Part shown: piece by piece, positions 7,698 through 17,661 of the stretch
Position numbering within the stretch: the stretch's first letter is position 1
Layout: each line of letters starts with the position of its first letter
From: Xanthocytophaga agilis
GTDB taxonomy: Bacteria > Bacteroidota > Bacteroidia > Cytophagales > 172606-1
DNA length: 64,000 nucleotides
Reading direction: 5' to 3'
Assembly: GCF_030068605.1 (NCBI RefSeq)
Contig: NZ_JASJOU010000012.1
Span: forward strand, 62,001-126,000
The notes under the pieces: generated by a model
Database searches by the model: none
What the model was told of the DNA's origin: nothing
What the model saw: the letters and a program-made list of their open reading frames with translations, nothing else
Translations under genes and position numbers: made by a program

Positions 7698-8639
7698 ATG
7701 GAATACATTACACTCTTTCTTCTGGTTTTTGTAGTTCTTTTTATTTTTAGTGGATTTGTTACCGTGCGACAAGGTACTGTTGCAGTTATCACCATGTTTG
7801 GAAAGTACCGTCGTATTATGCTACCTGGTCTTAACTTTAAAATTCCTTTTCTGGAAGCAGTTTTTAAGCGGATATCTATTCAGAACCGTTCAGTTGAACT
7901 AGACTTTCAAGCTGTTACTTCCGATCAGGCAAACGTTAATTTTAAGGCTATGCTTGTATATGCTGTTTTAAATCAGCAGGAAGAAACAATCAAAAATGTA
8001 GCATTCAAATTTATGGATGAACGTAGTTTCATGCAGGCATTGATACGCACTATTGAAGGTTCGATCCGTAGTTTCGTGGCAACCAAAAAGCAGGCAGAGA
8101 TTCTGTCTTTGCGTACGGAGATCGTTCATCACGTAAAAGATCAGCTGGATAATACATTGGAAGACTGGGGATATCACCTGATGGACCTGCAATTGAATGA
8201 TATTACTTTTGATGATGCTATTATGCGTTCCATGGCTCAGGTTGTTGCTTCAAACAACTTACGTGCTGCTGCTGAAAACGAAGGCCAGGCTTTATTGATT
8301 ACTAAGACCAAAGCTGCTGAAGCAGAAGGTAATGCTATCAAAATTGCTGCAGAAGCAGAGAAGATCGCGGCTCAGCTACGTGGACAAGGTGTAGCTTTGT
8401 TCCGTGAAGAAGTAGCGAAAGGTATGGCAAGTGCAGCAAAGGAGATGCAGGAGGCTGAGCTGGATGCCTCTTTTATTCTTTTCTCTATGTGGACTGAATC
8501 TGTGAAAAACTTTGCAGAACAAGGAAAAGGCAACGTAATCTTCCTGGATGGATCAACTGAAGGTATGGAAAAGACAATGAAGCAGCTTATGGCTATCAGT
8601 AAACAATCAACAATTATTAATCCTCCTTCAGGACGATAA
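7698..8639 (+). CDS. SPFH/band 7 (stomatin-like) membrane protein
   Basis: 313 residues. One N-terminal membrane segment (about 3-20) is followed by the SPFH domain: VRQGTVAVITMFGKYRRIMLPGLNFKIPF (about 23-51), VFKRISIQNRSVELDFQAVTSDQANV and the typical ENEGQALLITKTKAAEAEGNAIKIAAEAEKIAAQ coiled-coil (about 194-228). Such proteins oligomerise into membrane scaffolds, assist membrane proteases or organise microdomains. The C-terminal tail is not hydrophobic. No NfeD partner is adjacent. It is a single gene ended by the hairpin at 8664. Confidence 0.88.
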   Translation: MEYITLFLLVFVVLFIFSGFVTVRQGTVAVITMFGKYRRIMLPGLNFKIPFLEAVFKRISIQNRSVELDFQAVTSDQANVNFKAMLVYAVLNQQEETIKNVAFKFMDERSFMQALIRTIEGSIRSFVATKKQAEILSLRTEIVHHVKDQLDNTLEDWGYHLMDLQLNDITFDDAIMRSMAQVVASNNLRAAAENEGQALLITKTKAAEAEGNAIKIAAEAEKIAAQLRGQGVALFREEVAKGMASAAKEMQEAELDASFILFSMWTESVKNFAEQGKGNVIFLDGSTEGMEKTMKQLMAISKQSTIINPPSGR

Positions 8640-8663
8640 AAAATAAAGATATTAAGACAGTGC

Positions 8664-8694
8664 AACAGCCCGGTTACAGCCGGGCTGTTTTTTT
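8664..8694 (+). terminator. Intrinsic terminator after the SPFH gene
   Basis: Arms AACAGCCCGG and CCGGGCTGTT with a 6-base loop, followed by a run of T. It lies 25 bases after the stop. Confidence 0.88.
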
Positions 8695-8793
8695 AACAGA
8701 ATGTTAACATTTTTGTGTATCTGAAGTAATGTGTCTGTTGTAAATTTGATTCCTTTATCTGTTAAGACCTATCTATTAAATCTCTGAGATAAA

Positions 8794-10182
8794 ATGACTA
8801 CTGCAACGACACCAATTTCCCGAAGAAATTTTCTACAAAGTACAAGTGTTGCAAGTTTAGGATTTCTGGGATTGCACAGGTATGTATCATTTGAACGTAA
8901 GATAGCTCCGCCTGTGGGATATGGAGAGTTGATGCCCGACCCCAAAGGGATTTTGAAGTTACCAAAAGGGTTTTCCTATACTATTATTTCTAAGCAAGGA
9001 GACCTTATGACTGATGGTTTGTTAGTACCAGGTAAAGGTGATGGTATGGCCACTTTCCGTATTGATAAAGATCGGACTTTACTAATCCGTAATCATGAAA
9101 TCAGTCCGGGAGATGCCAATGAGGGTGCTTTTGGCAAATCATATGAATTTCTTCAAAAGGTAGTAAAAGATAAATTTTATGATTTTGGAAAAGGTGAACA
9201 GCCTTCTTTGGGGGGGACAACTACCCTAGTATATAATCATCGTACCCAAACTGTTGAAACACAATATCTAAGCCTTGCAGGTACAAACCGGAACTGTGCT
9301 GGTGGACGCACCCCCTGGAAAAGCTGGCTTACCTGTGAAGAAGATGTAACCCGGATTGGCGGAGTGGTTGAAAAAGACCATGGATATATTTTTGAAGTCC
9401 CGGCAACTACGAAGATACAACTTGCAGAGCCTGTTCCCTTAAAAGCGATGGGACGGTTTAACCATGAGGCTGTATGTATTGATCCAGAAACGGGTATTGT
9501 ATATCTGACTGAGGATGATTCTGCTGGTTTGATTTACCGTTTTATCCCCAATCGTAAAGAGAAGTTGATTCATGGAGGCAAGCTGCAGGCCTTGGTAATT
9601 CGTGACCAGAGAAGTGCCGATACCCGAAACTGGCAAACATTAACAACACCAGTATTTCCCATGAGCAAACAGATTGAAGTAGAATGGATAGATCTGGATA
9701 ACATAGAGTCTCCTGATAACGACCTTCGTTTGCGCGGATTTGAGAAAGGTGCTGCCCGGTTTGCCAGAGGAGAAGGTATATGGTTTGGTGATAATGAACT
9801 CTATTTTGCCTGTACCAATGGCGGAAAGATTGCCAAAGGACAAATATTTCGGTATGTACCCAGCCCATATGAAGGTACTACACGTGAAAAAGAAATGCCT
9901 GGTAAACTAGAGTTATTTGTAGAGCCCAATAATACAGATGTAATCAAAAGCTGTGATAACCTAACCATAGCTCCCTGGGGAGATCTGATTGTATGCGAGG
10001 ATGATTCACATCCATTTGTTGTAGGAATAACTCCAAGAGGAGAGTTCTATAAACTGGCAGAGAACACTGGCTATCCTTCGGAATTTGCAGGGGGTGTTTT
10101 TTCGCCTGATGGAAGTACCTACTTTGTCAATATTCAGCACGTTGGCCTGACGCTGGCTATTACAGGGCCCTGGCATGTATAA
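8794..10182 (+). CDS. Tat-exported PhoX/DUF839-family phosphatase-like protein
   Basis: 462 residues starting with a twin-arginine signal (SRRNFLQSTSVASLGFLGL, about 8-26), so export is folded and metal-loaded through Tat. The body is a DUF839/PhoX propeller: GDGMATFRI and LLIRNHEISPG (about 78-109), GGRTPWKSWLTCEEDV (about 170-185), RFNHEAVCIDPETGIVYLTEDD (about 222-243), and near the end WGDLIVCEDD and FAGGVFSPDGSTYFVNIQH. These acidic clusters form the Ca/Fe site in known PhoX alkaline phosphatases. Phosphate release from organic esters is inferred, since many DUF839 proteins are uncharacterised. A -7-like TAAATTTG sits at 8741-8748, without a well-spaced -33. Confidence 0.8.
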   Translation: MTTATTPISRRNFLQSTSVASLGFLGLHRYVSFERKIAPPVGYGELMPDPKGILKLPKGFSYTIISKQGDLMTDGLLVPGKGDGMATFRIDKDRTLLIRNHEISPGDANEGAFGKSYEFLQKVVKDKFYDFGKGEQPSLGGTTTLVYNHRTQTVETQYLSLAGTNRNCAGGRTPWKSWLTCEEDVTRIGGVVEKDHGYIFEVPATTKIQLAEPVPLKAMGRFNHEAVCIDPETGIVYLTEDDSAGLIYRFIPNRKEKLIHGGKLQALVIRDQRSADTRNWQTLTTPVFPMSKQIEVEWIDLDNIESPDNDLRLRGFEKGAARFARGEGIWFGDNELYFACTNGGKIAKGQIFRYVPSPYEGTTREKEMPGKLELFVEPNNTDVIKSCDNLTIAPWGDLIVCEDDSHPFVVGITPRGEFYKLAENTGYPSEFAGGVFSPDGSTYFVNIQHVGLTLAITGPWHV

Positions 10183-10513
10183 CTAACCTTAGTAGTTATA
10201 ATAAGTTGGCCTACACGGTTGGTTATCAGAGATCTACGAAGATGTATTTTATAGGCCGAAATTCTATGTCCACCAGAGTATAAATTAATTCTTTCCTATT
10301 CTATGATTTCTCCTAACAACCTCTAACTTTAGGTTCTATACAGGCAGGAGACATCCTATTCTCAGACATTTGAATGCAGGAGTATAGGTAGATATATAAT
10401 AAATGGTATACACAAAATTGTTTATTATAACGCTAGTAGTATCCTCTCTCTTATCTGATGGGTGTTTCTTCTTCTCTGCTCTCATTTCTTAAACCCACTT
10501 AACAGGTTCTCTT
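10183..10513. other. Intergenic region without recognised content, 331 bp
   Basis: AT-rich DNA between two plus-strand genes. I find no ORF, no hairpin with a T run after the phosphatase gene, and no clear TTG/TAnnTTTG promoter for the PhoH gene. Confidence 0.3.
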
Positions 10514-11851
10514 ATGGCTAAATCAAAAAAAGAGAAGAAGATTTTTGTATTGGATACATCTGTTATCCTATATGACCATAATGCTGTGAAAAATTTTCAG
10601 GAGCATGACGTGGCCATACCTATTACAGTGCTGGAGGAATTGGATAATTTTAAAAAAGGGAATGATACCAAGAATTTTGAAGCCAGAGAGTTTATTCGTT
10701 TTATTGATAAAATCTCTGGTGAAAACAAGCTTCAGGACTGGATTCCGTTGGAAGGTACTGCCAAAGGAAAGTTTAAAGTTCAGATGAATACCCGAAGTGT
10801 ATTGGATGCGGAAGTTGTCTTTGATGAGAAAAAAGCAGACCATCGCATTTTAAATGCGGCGTTGGCATTGCAGGAAGAACTGCCTGATAGTAAGGTAATA
10901 ATGGTGACAAAAGACATTAACCTACGCCTGAAAGCAAAAGCACTGAATCTTCCGGCAGAAGATTATGAAACTGGAAAAATTAAAAATGTAGATAGCCTAT
11001 ATACAGGGAAGACAGTTCTGACAGATGTTCCTTCAGAAGTAATCACCAAACTACATGAGGAAGGCTCTTGTGAGTTGAACGAAGTTATTAAAAGAGGAAA
11101 GCCAAGAAAGAATCATTTCTTTATTTTAAAAAGTGAACGAAATTCAGTTCTTGCCTGCTATAACCCACTGGAGGAAACCATTGACAAAGTCGAAAAACGG
11201 GAGGTATATGGTATTAGACCCCGCAATGCAGAGCAAACTTTTGCTATTGATGCCATATTAAATCGGGATATCAAGCTATTGACTATTCAAGGTGTGGCTG
11301 GGACCGGTAAAACCCTTCTGGCACTGGCAAGTGCACTGGAAATGCGTAAGCACTATCGTCAGATATTTTTGGCTCGTCCTATTGTTCCATTAAGCAATAA
11401 GGATATTGGGTATTTACCAGGAGATGTTAAGTCTAAGCTGAATCCTTATATGGAACCTCTTTGGGATAATCTGAAATTTATTCAGAGTCAGTTTGAAGAA
11501 GGGGATCGTTACTGGAATCAGATTCAGGAAATGCTCCAGAAGGAAACTCTGCAAATCATGCCTTTAGCTTACATTCGTGGACGAAGTCTCTCAAATGTAA
11601 TCTTTATTGTTGATGAGGCACAAAACCTGACTCCACATGAGGTAAAAACAATCATTACCCGCGCAGGCGAAAACACAAAGATTGTATTTACAGGTGATGT
11701 CTATCAGATAGATACTCCGTATCTGGATACACAAAGTAATGGCTTAAGTTATCTGATAGATCGTGTTAAGGATCATAAGTTGTATGCACACATTACTCTC
11801 GAACGGGGAGAACGATCTGAACTGGCTAATCTTGCCAATGAGTTGCTTTGA
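10514..11851 (+). CDS. PIN-domain PhoH-family ATPase (PhoH2-like)
   Basis: 445 residues in two parts. Residues about 9-150 are a PIN nuclease domain: FVLDTSVILYD with Asp14, EELDNFKKG, and VIMVTKDINLRLKA carrying further acidic residues. Residues about 235-445 are the PhoH ATPase, with Walker A GVAGTGKT (260-267), the ARPIVPLSNKDIGYLPGD loop and Walker B VIFIVDEAQ (362-370). PIN-PhoH fusions in other bacteria unwind and cleave RNA; a role in RNA turnover is therefore inferred. The length and architecture are complete. It ends at its own terminator. Confidence 0.9.
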   Translation: MAKSKKEKKIFVLDTSVILYDHNAVKNFQEHDVAIPITVLEELDNFKKGNDTKNFEAREFIRFIDKISGENKLQDWIPLEGTAKGKFKVQMNTRSVLDAEVVFDEKKADHRILNAALALQEELPDSKVIMVTKDINLRLKAKALNLPAEDYETGKIKNVDSLYTGKTVLTDVPSEVITKLHEEGSCELNEVIKRGKPRKNHFFILKSERNSVLACYNPLEETIDKVEKREVYGIRPRNAEQTFAIDAILNRDIKLLTIQGVAGTGKTLLALASALEMRKHYRQIFLARPIVPLSNKDIGYLPGDVKSKLNPYMEPLWDNLKFIQSQFEEGDRYWNQIQEMLQKETLQIMPLAYIRGRSLSNVIFIVDEAQNLTPHEVKTIITRAGENTKIVFTGDVYQIDTPYLDTQSNGLSYLIDRVKDHKLYAHITLERGERSELANLANELL

Positions 11852-11872
11852 TAGCAATACATTGAAGACCAT

Positions 11873-11913
11873 AAAAAACGACCTCATCACTAAATTTGGA
11901 TGGGGTTTTATTA
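11873..11913 (+). terminator. Probable intrinsic terminator after the PhoH gene
   Basis: CCTCATC (11882-11888) pairs with GATGGGG (11899-11905) with one G-T wobble, A-rich before and TTTTATTATTTTT after. A start codon for the next gene at 11896 would lie inside this hairpin, which favours the later start at 11938. Confidence 0.6.
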
Positions 11914-11937
11914 TTTTTGGGCTGGTCTATTTTGTTT

Positions 11938-12927
11938 ATGTCTATGAGATTAGTGCATCATCCTGTATTGTGTAATTATTATCTGACCTATCGATGCAAT
12001 GCTTCCTGTAGTTTTTGTGATATCTGGGAGCGTCCTTCTCCATATGCTACAACAGAAAATGTCTACAAAAATCTAAACGCATTAAAGCGTCTGGGAGTAA
12101 AAGTAATTGATTTTACAGGCGGCGAACCATTGTTACATCGTCAGTTAGATGAATTTCTCAGGATGGCAAAGGCAATGGGATTTATTACTACGGTTACCAC
12201 CAATGGCTTGCTTTACCCCAAACAAGCAGAAAAGTTAAAAGGGCTAATAGACATGCTGCACTTTTCTCTGGATTCACCTATTCGTGAAGAACATGACGCA
12301 TCCCGAGGCGTAAAGTGTTTTGACTTTGTGATGGAGTCTATTCAAATCGCTAAACGATTGGATCAAAAGCCAGATATTCTCTTTACTGTATTTGAACATA
12401 ACATTCATCAGATTGAATCTGTCTGGAGAGACATCTGTTTGCCCAATGATCTTGTTTTGATTCTGAATCCTGTTTTTGAGTATAATAATGTAGCAACGGG
12501 ACAGACTCTATCCGATCAGACATTGGCTTCTTTAAGTCATTGGGGTAAGCAAAAGAATATATACCTTAATGATGCCTTCATTCAATTGCGTAAAGATGGT
12601 GGAAATCATGTAGATAATCCGGTATGTTTAGCTGGAAGCACTACTATTGTGATTTCTCCGGAGAATCAGTTGATGTTACCTTGTTATCATCTGGGTATTG
12701 AATCTGTTCCAATAGAAAATAATCTGTATGAACTGTATCATTCTGAGAAGGTACAAAAACTCATTGCTTTAGAAGGCAGGTTGCCTGGTTGTGAGGGTTG
12801 TACAATCAATTGTTATATGCAACCATCTTTTGCTGTTGAGATCAATAAATATTGGTGGAAAGCTCTTCCAAGTACTCTTAAATACAATCGTATGAAAGGG
12901 ACATGGAAAGAATTGATACGCTTCTAA
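11938..12927 (+). CDS. Radical SAM protein with SPASM-like C-terminal cysteines
   Basis: The frame could begin at 11896, but that ATG lies inside the upstream terminator; ATG 11938 (or 11944) gives a natural N-terminus of about 329 residues. The [4Fe-4S]/SAM motif CNASCSFC (Cys20, Cys24, Cys27) opens the barrel, followed by DFTGGEPLLHRQ, the GGE motif that binds the SAM amino group. The C-terminal part has CLAGSTTIVISPENQLMLPC and then CEGCTINC, a SPASM/twitch-like set of extra cluster ligands. Such enzymes often modify peptides or build cofactors, but no precursor peptide or partner is adjacent, so the substrate is unknown. Confidence 0.8.
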   Translation: MSMRLVHHPVLCNYYLTYRCNASCSFCDIWERPSPYATTENVYKNLNALKRLGVKVIDFTGGEPLLHRQLDEFLRMAKAMGFITTVTTNGLLYPKQAEKLKGLIDMLHFSLDSPIREEHDASRGVKCFDFVMESIQIAKRLDQKPDILFTVFEHNIHQIESVWRDICLPNDLVLILNPVFEYNNVATGQTLSDQTLASLSHWGKQKNIYLNDAFIQLRKDGGNHVDNPVCLAGSTTIVISPENQLMLPCYHLGIESVPIENNLYELYHSEKVQKLIALEGRLPGCEGCTINCYMQPSFAVEINKYWWKALPSTLKYNRMKGTWKELIRF

Positions 12928-12967
12928 AAGTAAAAGGTCTGGATGTTTTTCCAGACCTTTTACTTTT
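12926..12967. terminator. Perfect 18-bp-stem bidirectional terminator
   Basis: Arms 12926-12943 and 12950-12967 are exactly complementary, with a 6-base loop and a GGTCTGGA/TCCAGACC core. The left arm overlaps the radical SAM stop codon, and the site lies just beyond the end of the convergent gene at 12982. Confidence 0.85.
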
Positions 12968-12981
12968 GCATAATGATTGTA

Positions 12982-15900
12982 TTAAAAGTCATATCCTAGA
13001 GTCAGATAATAGCTGGGCTTGGGATTAGCTACAAAATTTTCAACTCCCCATGCTACATCAAATTTGATATAATAACCAAACAATAGTGTACGAGCGCCCG
13101 CTCCATACCCAATCAAAAATGGATTTTTAAAGTCGGTGACAACAACCTCAAAGCCGGTGCCTGGGATATATCGTGTGTTCAAACTATTCTGACGACTAAA
13201 TGGAGAGGCTCCCGTCCATGCTGTACCAACATCTGAAAAACCAACTAACTGTAGGTTTTTAAAGAAATTGGAAGTGATAGGACCCCGATAGAAGTAACGT
13301 ACAATAGGTAAACGTAACTCTGCATTCAATAAAAGGAAAGATTGACCTGAAAGCTTATTATATGGGAAACCCCGAAGATTAGTGGCAAATTCATTAAATA
13401 GAATATCGCGATTATCGGTTCCCTGTGCTATTGTCAATGGATCGTTCTCAGGTCGGGCATCTGTACTGTTAAAAGCCCAGTTATCCATTCCTCCCAACAG
13501 ATATTGTTTAGGTGCTCGTCCGCCATAACGTCCATAGGCCAAACGTGTTGCTAGAATAATATCCCGATGAACTTCCTGATAATGGCGAACATCCACACTT
13601 ATATTGTCAAAGCTTCTGGCACCTGGGTTGGATATAGTTCCTTTGTCTGCTATACCTCTGTTATTATCATAACGCACTCTAATTCGGGTTCCTTCTGTCA
13701 TATTTAACCCATTCACTATTGTATTGTCAAATACATATTCGAATCGAATGCCTGCATATCCTGTAGTTGCAATAGGAGGAGTTACACTGGCACTATATTG
13801 TGCTTCTACAAAACGCGTAAGCATCAAAATAGGAGATACAGAGAAACGACTTGAGACACTTAATGGATAAGATGCTGTAAATTGAAGTTTGTGTAAATTA
13901 TAACGTTGAGTAAAACTCACATTATTCTCGGAAGGATTAAAATAGTATGTCTTCTTATCATAGCGTATTCCAAAGTCAATACGTTTTTTTATGTATTGAT
14001 ACTCTCCATAGAAATTGCTGCTTGAAAGATCAAAAAATCCTGTCAATCCTCCTTTAAACTTATGATCTTCTAATACTTCATTCATCAATACATCAAATGT
14101 AATTCCTAGGTCCCGAATAGGATCAATGATAAAAGATGTTACTGTGTTATCAACAGTAAAGCGTTGCTGGTATTCATGTGGCCCATTGATCTGAAGCGCT
14201 TGTTTTTTTGTGTTGCCTTCTGTAACAGTAGCTACAATGCTGCGTGTGGGTTCTTTTGCTGATTGCTTTTTGGTGTCTGCATCAAACTCATAATTATCTG
14301 TGTCTACTTCACCAGGTTCTAATACCAGTTGATCTTTAGGAGGTGTTGGAACAGGTGTTTCAGGAGTAGGTGCTGTTTTTGTATCTCCTGTGTTTATATT
14401 TTTGTTAAGCTCTGATTTGTCTATGAGAAGTTCACTGCGTTTGGTTTGGATAACCTGCTTGGCAGAAGATAAATCAGATTGATTACTATACCCTACAAAT
14501 CTACGTTGGTTGTCTAAAATGGTGTATGCTAGGCTACTGTCAGAGGGATGAATGTCATAAGAGAGAAGACTTTGCCGGAAAGAAGTGACGGGCTGAACAT
14601 TACGATTGCTTATGTGATAACGGTAGAGATGATTAATTCCTGTGATATCATTCAGAAAATAAATATTGTTTCCATTAACAACAGGTTGTGTCTCATTTCC
14701 TGCTGTATTTACAATCCGTTGTAACATAGTTGTTGATTGAGCAGGATCATATATAAACAAGTCAAAGTGAGGTGTTACAGTTTGAAATGAACCTTTATCT
14801 GTTTTTAATGAATCGCTGATACGATTAGAACTAAATACAAATGCATTCGATGATTCTCCTATAAAGCGTGGGTTCAGATCATCATATAAATCCTCTGTAA
14901 TTGTGGTAATAGCTCCCCTGCCAATATCATATAAGAATATATCGTTTTTACCATTGCGTACAGCACTCATTATTAATGTACGACCATCCGACGATACATC
15001 AAAGTCCTTAACCTGAGTGAAACTTTTTAGAAATTTGCGGTTAACCAGACGGTTATAAAAAGGCTTGGTCATATCATAAACACTGACTACATATTCTCCA
15101 GCTTTGGCATGTATTACAACTACCTGATTATTATTGCGCCAGCCAATGAGAGGTATCTGTTCATCAAAGCGTTGATTGATAGTGCGATATCCCCCTGCCA
15201 TCAAAGTGGTGCGCTTTGAGGTTTTTACATCTTTGGCATACACTGTATAACGGCCATTATAGTTTTCTGAATAAGCAACTAATTTTCCATTAGGGCTGAT
15301 CTTTACCTGATTATAGTCATACTTATTCCGACTATTTTTACGGGCACGCATATCCTCCCTTGGCATTGTGTAAGTATTGATGATAGGTACATTCATAGTA
15401 GTATAGAAATTCCTCCATTCTTTAAGGAAATTACTATAGGGATATACACCTAATGTACTTACAATGCTGCTTTCTTCATTACGGATAATACGGGTAAGAT
15501 TAAGAATATTCGAAATGTTGGATTTTCCATACCGCTCTGCTATATAGTTCCAGATAGACTGACCTACCAGCATAGCATCTTCTCCGGTAAGAGTAGACGG
15601 CCTTTTGAGATTTTTATGTACAATCATATCTCGTACAAAGTCATCCATTTCTGCTCCCCAACCTTCTGCCACATATGCAGCTGCTCCTGATACAAACCAT
15701 TCAGGGAGAGACAAAAGATAAGAGCTTTGTACCATATCTTTCAGACTACCGCCAAACATCATCTCTGTAATAAACATGCGGGAAATTCCCAAACTTAGTT
15801 CACGCTTGAAATTAACAGCACTTCCGGTATAGGCAATTTCAACTCTGGATTTAACAAAATTGGTTTGTCCTCCTACCAGTGTAATGTCATTATTCAGACC

Positions 15901-16212
15901 AACATTACTTTGCTGAAGATCTGTAATGGAGTTGTAAATAAAGATCTTTGTTTTGGAATAAGGTGTATAGCCCAACAGATCTGCAATGCGATCAAAATCC
16001 GATTCAACATGACGTGCAGCAAAATAAGCTTGTTCGTTACCTTCCTGGTAATAGTATACTTCAAAATTGGTTGTAGTAATTACCTTCCAGTTAAAGTTCT
16101 TGTATTGAATCCGGTTTTTACCAAAAACATCCAATGCAGTTTGTGAATAGGCATCAGAGAAAAAAAATACTAAAAATATTATAGTAACAAGTAGTTTGTA
16201 GACAGCCTTCAT
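12982..16212 (-). CDS. Large exported protein: inactive peptidase-MA-like domain, TolB-like propeller, BamA/D15-like barrel
   Basis: 1076 residues if started at 16212, where MKAVYKLLVTIIF makes a good signal peptide; an ATG at 16221 adds three residues. Residue numbers here use the 16221 start. After the signal (to about 27) comes a peptidase-MA-like region (about 35-260) with KIFIYNS and LPEWFVSGAAAYVAEGW. The expected HExxH reads RELSL (140-144), so both zinc histidines are lost. About 290-600 is a PD40/TolB-like propeller (KISPNGKLVAYSEN, DVSSDGRTLIMSA). The final 380 residues look like an outer-membrane beta-barrel ending in LGYDF, with an NLRGF motif resembling the Omp85 RGF/Y loop. A role in outer-membrane assembly or surface binding is inferred. 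Confidence 0.75.
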   Translation of the reverse strand: MKAVYKLLVTIIFLVFFFSDAYSQTALDVFGKNRIQYKNFNWKVITTTNFEVYYYQEGNEQAYFAARHVESDFDRIADLLGYTPYSKTKIFIYNSITDLQQSNVGLNNDITLVGGQTNFVKSRVEIAYTGSAVNFKRELSLGISRMFITEMMFGGSLKDMVQSSYLLSLPEWFVSGAAAYVAEGWGAEMDDFVRDMIVHKNLKRPSTLTGEDAMLVGQSIWNYIAERYGKSNISNILNLTRIIRNEESSIVSTLGVYPYSNFLKEWRNFYTTMNVPIINTYTMPREDMRARKNSRNKYDYNQVKISPNGKLVAYSENYNGRYTVYAKDVKTSKRTTLMAGGYRTINQRFDEQIPLIGWRNNNQVVVIHAKAGEYVVSVYDMTKPFYNRLVNRKFLKSFTQVKDFDVSSDGRTLIMSAVRNGKNDIFLYDIGRGAITTITEDLYDDLNPRFIGESSNAFVFSSNRISDSLKTDKGSFQTVTPHFDLFIYDPAQSTTMLQRIVNTAGNETQPVVNGNNIYFLNDITGINHLYRYHISNRNVQPVTSFRQSLLSYDIHPSDSSLAYTILDNQRRFVGYSNQSDLSSAKQVIQTKRSELLIDKSELNKNINTGDTKTAPTPETPVPTPPKDQLVLEPGEVDTDNYEFDADTKKQSAKEPTRSIVATVTEGNTKKQALQINGPHEYQQRFTVDNTVTSFIIDPIRDLGITFDVLMNEVLEDHKFKGGLTGFFDLSSSNFYGEYQYIKKRIDFGIRYDKKTYYFNPSENNVSFTQRYNLHKLQFTASYPLSVSSRFSVSPILMLTRFVEAQYSASVTPPIATTGYAGIRFEYVFDNTIVNGLNMTEGTRIRVRYDNNRGIADKGTISNPGARSFDNISVDVRHYQEVHRDIILATRLAYGRYGGRAPKQYLLGGMDNWAFNSTDARPENDPLTIAQGTDNRDILFNEFATNLRGFPYNKLSGQSFLLLNAELRLPIVRYFYRGPITSNFFKNLQLVGFSDVGTAWTGASPFSRQNSLNTRYIPGTGFEVVVTDFKNPFLIGYGAGARTLLFGYYIKFDVAWGVENFVANPKPSYYLTLGYDF

Positions 16213-16395
16213 ACAATACATAATTATTTACAGTCGCACATTTGCATTCATAATGTAGCATTGGGCAATCTACCTATGGGAGGAATAGTGAAAAAGGGTA
16301 AGATGTTTTGTATCAACAAATACTCTTTTCAGGCCTGAACACAGGATTCATACCTGTATGCTAATGAATGATAAATGTTGTTAGTGTACAATCCT

Positions 16396-17466
16396 TTATT
16401 TTTTATACAACGAAAGATAACGATTAATGTTGATTTCAGGCATGATTTCTTTTTGAAATAATAAGAAATCAATAAAATGTTGTGCCAAATACGGTATTAA
16501 AGAAACTCCTTTACTACCCATACCCCCAAAGAATGCCAATTCTGGATGTTCTGGATGTGTGCCAATAAATGGACGTCTATCTGCTGTAGCCGGACGGATT
16601 CCTGCTGAATGATCCAGGATATGTACAGGTCTTTGAACAAGTCGGGATAACTTCTCCAATAATTCTGCCTTACCTGATTCACTGGGCTGCCAGTCAAGAG
16701 TACGCCAGTTATAAGTTGCACCTACACGAAAAGTGCCATCTGGTAATGGAATAACGAATAAATGTTGGTTAATAATATAATTTGTTACAAAATCATCAAT
16801 AACTACATGTAGTACCTCTCCTTTAACAGGACGAAAAGGAAGCCAGTTGAAGAATAGATTCTCAGTAGCATAAGGCCCTTCACAGAATATTATCTGTTGT
16901 GCTGTGACATCCTTATACTGAACTTTACTTCCTGAAAACTGTATTTGAGTATGATCCAGTCTATGATTGTATACAATACCAATTTTGTCAAAATACTCAT
17001 GACAGGCTGATAAAAAAGATTTGACATTTAGATATCCGGCATGGTGAATAAGCATTCCACCATAGGGCGCATTGACAGCAGTTGATATAGAGTTGTCGTC
17101 TTGGCAGATTTCTGCAAAACGAGCAATATCAGGTTGGGATGTTTCTGCTATCCATGTATTTTGCTCCTCAATAGAAATAAAAGGACGATAAATAGTGGAA
17201 GGATAAAAAAAACGACTGTTAAGAATGGCTTCCTGTTCTGTATAGAAGTTCTCCAAAAACGGAAATAATGTTTCTGCCTGCCAGGTTTTGCTCATCTTTC
17301 GTCCTGTAATAGGATTGTAAAGCCCGGCAGCTACAGCAGAGGCAGGTTTCAGTTCTCTATCACTAAATAAAATTATTTTTTTTTGTTGTTTTAGTAAGGT
17401 TAGTGCCAATACAGAGGCTGCTAATCCTTGCCCAACGATCAGGTAATCTAGGTCTTTATGAGTCAA
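16396..17466 (-). CDS. FAD-dependent oxidoreductase (DAO family, MnmC-C-terminal-like), TTG start
   Basis: 356 residues from a TTG codon at 17464-17466; no ATG lies nearby and the start falls just before the Rossmann strand. DYLIVGQGLAASVLAL (about 7-22) binds the FAD ADP moiety (GxGxxA), and SAVAAGLYNPITGRKM (about 43-58) matches the second conserved loop. Toward the end, HSAGIRPATADRRPFIGTHPE and FGGMGSKGVSLIPYLAQ are typical of DAO enzymes and closest in style to the oxidase half of MnmC, which acts on modified tRNA uridine. The methyltransferase half is absent, so a free-standing amine or amino-acid oxidase is equally possible. Confidence 0.8.
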   Translation of the reverse strand: MTHKDLDYLIVGQGLAASVLALTLLKQQKKIILFSDRELKPASAVAAGLYNPITGRKMSKTWQAETLFPFLENFYTEQEAILNSRFFYPSTIYRPFISIEEQNTWIAETSQPDIARFAEICQDDNSISTAVNAPYGGMLIHHAGYLNVKSFLSACHEYFDKIGIVYNHRLDHTQIQFSGSKVQYKDVTAQQIIFCEGPYATENLFFNWLPFRPVKGEVLHVVIDDFVTNYIINQHLFVIPLPDGTFRVGATYNWRTLDWQPSESGKAELLEKLSRLVQRPVHILDHSAGIRPATADRRPFIGTHPEHPELAFFGGMGSKGVSLIPYLAQHFIDFLLFQKEIMPEININRYLSLYKK

Positions 17467-17661
17467 TAGGTTACAATTTTTTATAAGATAAATAAGATTG
17501 GTTTGCTTGAAAAAGTAAAGAGTAATAATGACTCACAACCTGTTTTTTTTGTAAATTTCCATACTGTGCATATTTACCTTACTTCCATTTTCTCTACAAA
17601 TTAAGTAATTTGCTGATGTATTGCTAAGCTATGTGTGATACTATGAACTCTTATTACTTTT

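Noticed and set aside
11896-11937. Upstream ATG start for the radical SAM gene
   Set aside because: The added residues are encoded by the right arm and T tail of the PhoH terminator and do not resemble a radical SAM N-terminus.
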